A stretch of DNA of 23,081 nt, taken from positions 1 through 23,081 of IMG/VR virus record IMGVR_UViG_3300032561_000137; one strand, 5' to 3'. The notes beneath the pieces were generated by a model, which worked only from the letters and a program-made list of their open reading frames with translations, had not been told where the DNA came from and searched no databases. The position numbers were made by a program, and so were the translations under genes. Source of the DNA: a virus. Every line of letters begins with the position of its first letter. The first letter of the stretch is position 1. Shown here one piece after another: positions 22,172 to 23,081 of this stretch.

Positions 22172-22704
22172 AAATGATTATACATTTTAACATGTGACAG
22201 TATTTCTTCCAGTTCAGCCATTCTACCTGGGCCAACTAGACCACTTGCAAGTTCACCGTTTCCAACAGGTATAATATGATTATTATATTCTTCTAATAAC
22301 TTAATATTTCGTTGTGTAGAAGGATGTTTCCACATATCTTCATCCATTGCTGGTGCAATAAATATAGGACATCGTGCTGATAAATAAACAGCTGTTAGTA
22401 AATTATCACATAAGCCATTAGCCAATTTGCCTAAAGTATTAGCACTACAAGGTGCTATAAGAATCAAGTTTGCCCATAAAGCAAGTTCAACATGGTTGTT
22501 CCATGTTGAACCTTCATTTACAGTTATTAAAGTTTCATTACCTGATAATACAGATAACACAAGAGGGCTTACAAATTTGGTAGCTGCTTCGGTTAAAATT
22601 ACTTTAACTTCTGCGCCTTCTTTTTTAAGCATTCTTACAAATCCAGGCATTTTATATGCTGCTATGCTACCTGTAATTGCTAATATTATTTTTTTGCCTT
22701 TCAT
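22165..22704 (-). CDS. CoaC-like flavoprotein (phosphopantothenoylcysteine decarboxylase family)
   Basis: A 179-residue stand-alone flavoprotein of the HFCD/PF02441 family, equal to the N-terminal half of bacterial CoaBC (Dfp). Signatures: ILAITGSIAAYK (7-18), catalytic His H71 in NHVELALWA, the FMN-binding PCSANT (85-90), PAMDEDMW (118-125) and GELASGLVGPGRM (150-162). CoaC makes 4'-phosphopantetheine for coenzyme A by FMN-dependent decarboxylation. The enterobacterial Asn of PAMN is Asp121 here, and the active-site Cys of the LACG segment is Ser154; from memory Bacteroidota CoaBC shows the same pair, so this looks like host-derived rather than dead. The synthetase (CoaB) half is absent. EpiD-type peptide decarboxylation is an alternative. 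Confidence 0.88.
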   Translation of the reverse strand: MKGKKIILAITGSIAAYKMPGFVRMLKKEGAEVKVILTEAATKFVSPLVLSVLSGNETLITVNEGSTWNNHVELALWANLILIAPCSANTLGKLANGLCDNLLTAVYLSARCPIFIAPAMDEDMWKHPSTQRNIKLLEEYNNHIIPVGNGELASGLVGPGRMAELEEILSHVKMYNHLW

Positions 22705-22706
22705 TA

Positions 22707-23081
22707 TTAATTAGTTAAACCATTCAACATTTCAGCTTCAATTAAGTCTAATTGTTGCCTTTTAGAAAAGGCTCTTAATATCGAAGTATGTTTAGTTATT
22801 TCGGTTAATAAAAATGATTTAATACTTTTTGCATGAAAAAACCATTCTAAATCTTTTTGATAATCGGTGAATTTAGAATGTAATTCTGATTCTGAAAATT
22901 GTGATGCAGGAAAAACGTGTAATAAACTTATTGATGGATTAGCAGTTTTTAACTGGTTTAATCTCAAAATAGGATCATTTTTTGTTTTACCTATCTTAAT
23001 AGTGGCGTGTGCCTTATCTTCCATAATATATGTATATTCATCACAACTAGAAATATTATATTCAATGTTTTCATTATTATT
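22707..23081 (-). CDS. T5orf172/MUG113-type GIY-YIG-like protein, 5' end beyond right edge
   Basis: The frame is open to the right edge: upstream of ATG 23024 it continues in phase and reads ISSCDEYTYIMEDKA, so the gene is 5'-truncated by the window and ATG 23024 is internal. The domain order YTYIM, IKIGKTKNDPILRLNQLKTA, then LHVFPAS, SESELHSKF and LEWFF matches the T5orf172/MUG113 branch of the GIY-YIG superfamily, in which Y-x-Y and I-K-I-G-K-T replace the GIY and YIG strands. A Lys/Leu-rich helical end follows. These proteins are suspected DNA-binding nucleases or regulators in phages. It probably heads the operon that runs to 21234. Confidence 0.8.
   Translation of the reverse strand, partial: NNNENIEYNISSCDEYTYIMEDKAHATIKIGKTKNDPILRLNQLKTANPSISLLHVFPASQFSESELHSKFTDYQKDLEWFFHAKSIKSFLLTEITKHTSILRAFSKRQQLDLIEAEMLNGLTN

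Overview
The window is part of the genome of a large tailed bacteriophage, most likely infecting a member of the Bacteroidota. The phage assignment rests on a 2,121-residue collagen-like tail-fibre protein with a C-terminal S74 chaperone, three free-standing homing-endonuclease-type genes, tightly packed short operons and small phage-type hypothetical genes. The host assignment is an inference from three signs. Four minus-strand operons start at a TTTG-N19/20-TAnnTTTG promoter, the Bacteroides/Flavobacterium consensus, and two more carry the -7 half. Start codons lack Shine-Dalgarno sequences. The CoaC-like flavoprotein carries residues I recall from Bacteroidota CoaBC enzymes. The DNA is very AT-rich. 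I see no tRNA, rRNA, CRISPR array or insertion sequence.

Layout: (1) Positions 1-3600, minus strand: a partial unknown gene, a small cysteine-containing protein, a glycosyltransferase with a disordered tail, and an AAA+ ATPase with a large acidic insert between Walker A and B. Each unit has its own promoter, and two have hairpin terminators. (2) 3660-4352, plus: HNH endonuclease. (3) 4456-7217, minus operon: two small proteins, a 413-residue hypothetical protein, a NADAR ADP-ribose glycosidase and a DnaJ-type zinc-finger protein. (4) 7356-8051, plus: GIY-YIG/NUMOD3 endonuclease. (5) 8054-10771, minus operon linked by TAATG overlaps: RNase HI, PlsC-like acyltransferase, a nucleotidyltransferase and two lipoproteins, the first frameshifted. 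(6) 10841-10980: a GC-richer candidate structured RNA enclosed by a 15-bp stem. (7) 10978-12463, minus: a hypothetical protein and a YgiC-type ATP-grasp amidoligase. (8) 12575-13821, plus: a MerR-like HTH protein and a nuclease with four zinc-binding repeats. (9) 13805-14780, minus: two likely virion or assembly genes. (10) 14880-21245, plus: the giant tail fibre. (11) 21234-23081, minus: a membrane protein, a second nucleotidyltransferase, the CoaC-like flavoprotein and a partial T5orf172/GIY-YIG-like gene.

Two start-site signatures divide the genes. Host-like promoters precede the presumably early or metabolic minus-strand operons. A TAATATATA-type box lies 3-5 nt before the ATG of all three endonuclease cassettes and of the tail-fibre-region genes. 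Every endonuclease cassette sits divergently just upstream of a host-type promoter.

The most interesting possible system is the envelope-directed set at 8.5-12.5 kb: a YgiC-like amidoligase, a YgiB-like lipoprotein ending in an RGGFG motif, a second lipoprotein and a membrane acyltransferase, with an undescribed structured RNA between them. The NADAR protein is a plausible counter-defence enzyme.
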